Assembly: GCA_002336985.1 (NCBI GenBank)
Contig: DDFE01000117.1
Span: 1-8,275, forward strand
Source: Sphingomonadales bacterium UBA1936
GTDB taxonomy: Bacteria > Pseudomonadota > Alphaproteobacteria > Sphingomonadales > Sphingomonadaceae
DNA: 8,275 bases
Direction: 5' to 3'
Shown here: piece by piece, positions 6,922 to 8,275 of the stretch
How positions within the stretch are numbered: position 1 is the first letter of the stretch
Layout: each line of letters opens with the position of its first letter
Made by a program: the position numbers and the translations under genes
Notes under the pieces: model-generated
Told to the model about the DNA's origin: nothing
Database searches by the model: none
The model's input: the letters and a program-made list of their open reading frames with translations, nothing else

Positions 6922-7505
6922 AGCACGATCTCCGCAAAACTCGCGACGTCGCCCTGACCTTTTTCGCGATCGATCAGCAACGCCCGCATTCCCGCCGCCT
7001 TGGCTGCATCGGTTTCGCCGGAAATATCGGACAGAAACAGGACATCGGCGGGAGAAACGCCAAGCGCATCGGCAATCAGCACATAGGATTGGGCATCACG
7101 CTTTGGGCCGGTCGTCGTGTCGAACCAGCCGGAAAACAGCGGTGACAGATCGCCCTGGTCGCTGTGTCCGAAGATGAGTTTCTGCGCCGCGACCGAGCCG
7201 GACGAGAACACCGCGAGCGTCAGCCCTTCGTCATGCCAGCGGCGTAGCGCTTCCGCGGCGTCAGGGTAGACATGCCCCTTGAGTTCGCCAGCCGCATAGC
7301 CCTCCGCCCAGATTTTCCCCTGGATATCCTTGAGTTCGGTGACTTTCGCGTCGGCATCCATCCACGCATTCAACTGCGCGAGGTCGCCGCCATGCTTGGC
7401 CACCCACGCCGGCAAACGCGCACGGGCATAGGGGAACAGAACGTCGTGCACGAATGCGATGCTCGAGGTCGTCCCCTCGATGTCGGTCAGGATTGCCTTG
7501 GTCAC
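6918..7505 (-). CDS. mtnC: Enolase-phosphatase E1 (MtnC)
   Basis: MtnC is a bifunctional HAD-superfamily enzyme. It enolises 2,3-diketo-5-methylthiopentyl-1-phosphate and then removes the phosphate to give the acireductone. With the GTG start at 7505 the product has 195 residues. HAD motif I is TDIEGTT with Asp8 and Glu10; motif II is the FSSGS serine pair at 101-102; the motif III lysine is Lys135 in TTGPKRDAQSY; and motif IV is LSDISGE with Asp160. The start leaves one base after the mtnD stop and places the DIEGTT motif at the family's usual distance from the N terminus. An in-frame TTG at 7541 would add 12 unconserved residues overlapping mtnD. No clear Shine-Dalgarno is seen, so coupling to mtnD is likely. 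The stop overlaps the mtnA GTG. Confidence 0.95.
   Translation of the reverse strand: MTKAILTDIEGTTSSIAFVHDVLFPYARARLPAWVAKHGGDLAQLNAWMDADAKVTELKDIQGKIWAEGYAAGELKGHVYPDAAEALRRWHDEGLTLAVFSSGSVAAQKLIFGHSDQGDLSPLFSGWFDTTTGPKRDAQSYVLIADALGVSPADVLFLSDISGETDAAKAAGMRALLIDREKGQGDVASFAEIVL
6930..6933 (-). promoter_or_regulatory. Ribosome binding site deciding the mtnA GTG start
   Basis: The minus strand reads GGAGATCGTGCTGTG, with GGAG eight bases before the GTG at 6921. The site lies within the last codons of mtnC and supports the non-ATG start over the in-frame ATG 11 codons downstream. Confidence 0.6.
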
Positions 7506-7506
7506 G

Positions 7507-8046
7507 TCAGGCCGGTTCGTACCGTGGAAACCGCTCGGCAATGTCGCTGCCGGTAAATGCCGCCACCCATCCGTCTGGGTTCACGAACATGCGGATCGCG
7601 GTGAAGTTCGGCGCCGCGCCCATGTCGAACCAGTGCGTCATTCCCGCGGGAACCGACATCAGATCGCCTTCGCAGCACAGCACGTTCCACACGCGGTTCG
7701 CGGCATGAAGCGTGAACAGCCCTTCGCCTCGTACGAAGAATCGCACCTCGTCTTCGGCATGGGTGTGTTCGGACAGGAATTTGGTGCGCATCACCGCACG
7801 GTCGGGGTGATCGGGTACGACCGAGACGACATCGATGCTCTGGTAACCGCCCATCGCCTTCAGCCGTTCGACCTCTGGCGCGTAAGCAGCGAGAATCGTT
7901 TCGCCATCCGCGTCCACTGGCAGGTCGCGCGTCGGCCAGCGTTCGAACGTCACGCCGATCTCGCCCAACTGTGCGGCTATCGTGGTTCCATCGCGCGTTT
8001 CGGACAATAGTGACCCATCCTCGGCAAAGACCTCCAGCCGGCTCAT
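7507..8046 (-). CDS. mtnD: Acireductone dioxygenase (MtnD)
   Basis: MtnD is a cupin-fold metalloenzyme. With iron it oxidises the acireductone to formate and 4-methylthio-2-oxobutanoate (the methionine precursor). With nickel, in known homologues, it takes an off-pathway route releasing carbon monoxide. The 179-residue product has the metal ligands His94, His96 and Glu100 in SEHTHAEDEVRFF (92-104) and His138 in AGMTHWFD. The spacing matches the characterised family. The FVRGEGLF segment (104-111) is also typical. The ATG at 8046 overlaps the mtnB TGA as ATGA, with GGAG directly abutting the ATG, so initiation probably depends on coupling. A longer in-frame ATG at 8088 would run further into mtnB and is not supported. 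Which metal is used in the cell cannot be told from sequence. Confidence 0.96.
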   Translation of the reverse strand: MSRLEVFAEDGSLLSETRDGTTIAAQLGEIGVTFERWPTRDLPVDADGETILAAYAPEVERLKAMGGYQSIDVVSVVPDHPDRAVMRTKFLSEHTHAEDEVRFFVRGEGLFTLHAANRVWNVLCCEGDLMSVPAGMTHWFDMGAAPNFTAIRMFVNPDGWVAAFTGSDIAERFPRYEPA

Positions 8047-8273
8047 CTCCGGAAAATCCGTTCGGCCCGTTCGGTCTCGATCATCCATTCGATCGCTTCG
8101 ATCACCCGTTCCGCCTCCGCCATTGACGTGCCCCAGCCGTACAGGCCGTGGCCACGGATAAGATAGGCGGGGATGGCGGCGGGCGCCAGCAGTGCGGGTT
8201 CAACGCCCGCGCAGATGACGGCCATATCCTGGCTATTCTCGACGATGGGCAGGGCGACTTCGGTGTCATGCGT
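8043..8273 (-). CDS. mtnB: Methylthioribulose-1-phosphate dehydratase (MtnB), C-terminal part
   Basis: This is the last 76 residues of a class II aldolase/adducin-family enzyme; its start lies beyond the right edge. MtnB dehydrates methylthioribulose-1-phosphate to the diketo phosphate used by MtnC. Visible family features are the HDTEVALPIVENSQD segment at the start of the fragment and AYLIRGHGLYGWG, which carries a conserved histidine expected to bind zinc. A C-terminal helix region EAERVIEAIEWMIETE follows. The frame continues open to the window edge, so the internal ATG at 8225 is not the start. It is the first gene of the mtnB-mtnD-mtnC-mtnA run visible here, and its stop overlaps the mtnD start. 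Confidence 0.93.
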   Translation of the reverse strand, partial: THDTEVALPIVENSQDMAVICAGVEPALLAPAAIPAYLIRGHGLYGWGTSMAEAERVIEAIEWMIETERAERIFRR

Positions 8274-8275
8274 GT

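Noticed and set aside
6122..6957. Long open frames on both strands over mtnA (271 and 276 residues)
   Set aside because: Both are shadows of mtnA. The Arg-rich translations have no family features, while the mtnA frame has all the expected motifs.

Overview
The window looks like chromosomal housekeeping DNA of a GC-rich alphaproteobacterium, most likely a member of the Sphingomonadales. This rests on the tight hisG-hisD-nusB cluster, the short-form HisG, and the overall flavour of the proteins. The lineage is an inference from familiarity, not a computed placement. Coding density is very high. No gene-free stretch exceeds about 75 bases, and I see no RNA gene, mobile element, CRISPR array or sign of recent transfer.

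Positions 1-2869 (+ strand): the 3' end of an LtrA-family membrane protein gene is followed after 13 bases by hisG (short-form ATP phosphoribosyltransferase), hisD (histidinol dehydrogenase) and nusB (antitermination factor). The hisG/hisD and hisD/nusB junctions are both 4-base ATGA overlaps, so the three are probably one translationally coupled message. A hairpin straddling the nusB stop may separate this operon from the convergent gene that follows.

Positions 2892-4678 (- strand), read right to left: a 64-residue single-span membrane protein overlaps the galU start by ATGA; galU (UDP-glucose pyrophosphorylase) follows; then, after a 72-base gap, an exported alanine-rich protein of unknown function with a basic, threonine-rich tail.

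Positions 4751-8275: a methionine salvage locus. On the + strand is a class I/II aminotransferase, divergent from the small membrane protein. Convergent to it on the - strand is the tightly packed run mtnB (partial, entering from the right edge), mtnD, mtnC and mtnA. The four mtn proteins dehydrate, dephosphorylate/enolise, oxidise and isomerise intermediates on the route from methylthioribose-1-phosphate to 4-methylthio-2-oxobutanoate. The aminotransferase is a good candidate for the final transamination to methionine (the MtnE role). The enzyme that makes methylthioribose-1-phosphate is not in the window.

I found no clearly novel biological system. The parts most worth a second look are the unrecognised 64-residue protein coupled to galU, the unrecognised alanine-rich exported protein, and the aminotransferase that ends on the same CTAG as mtnA.
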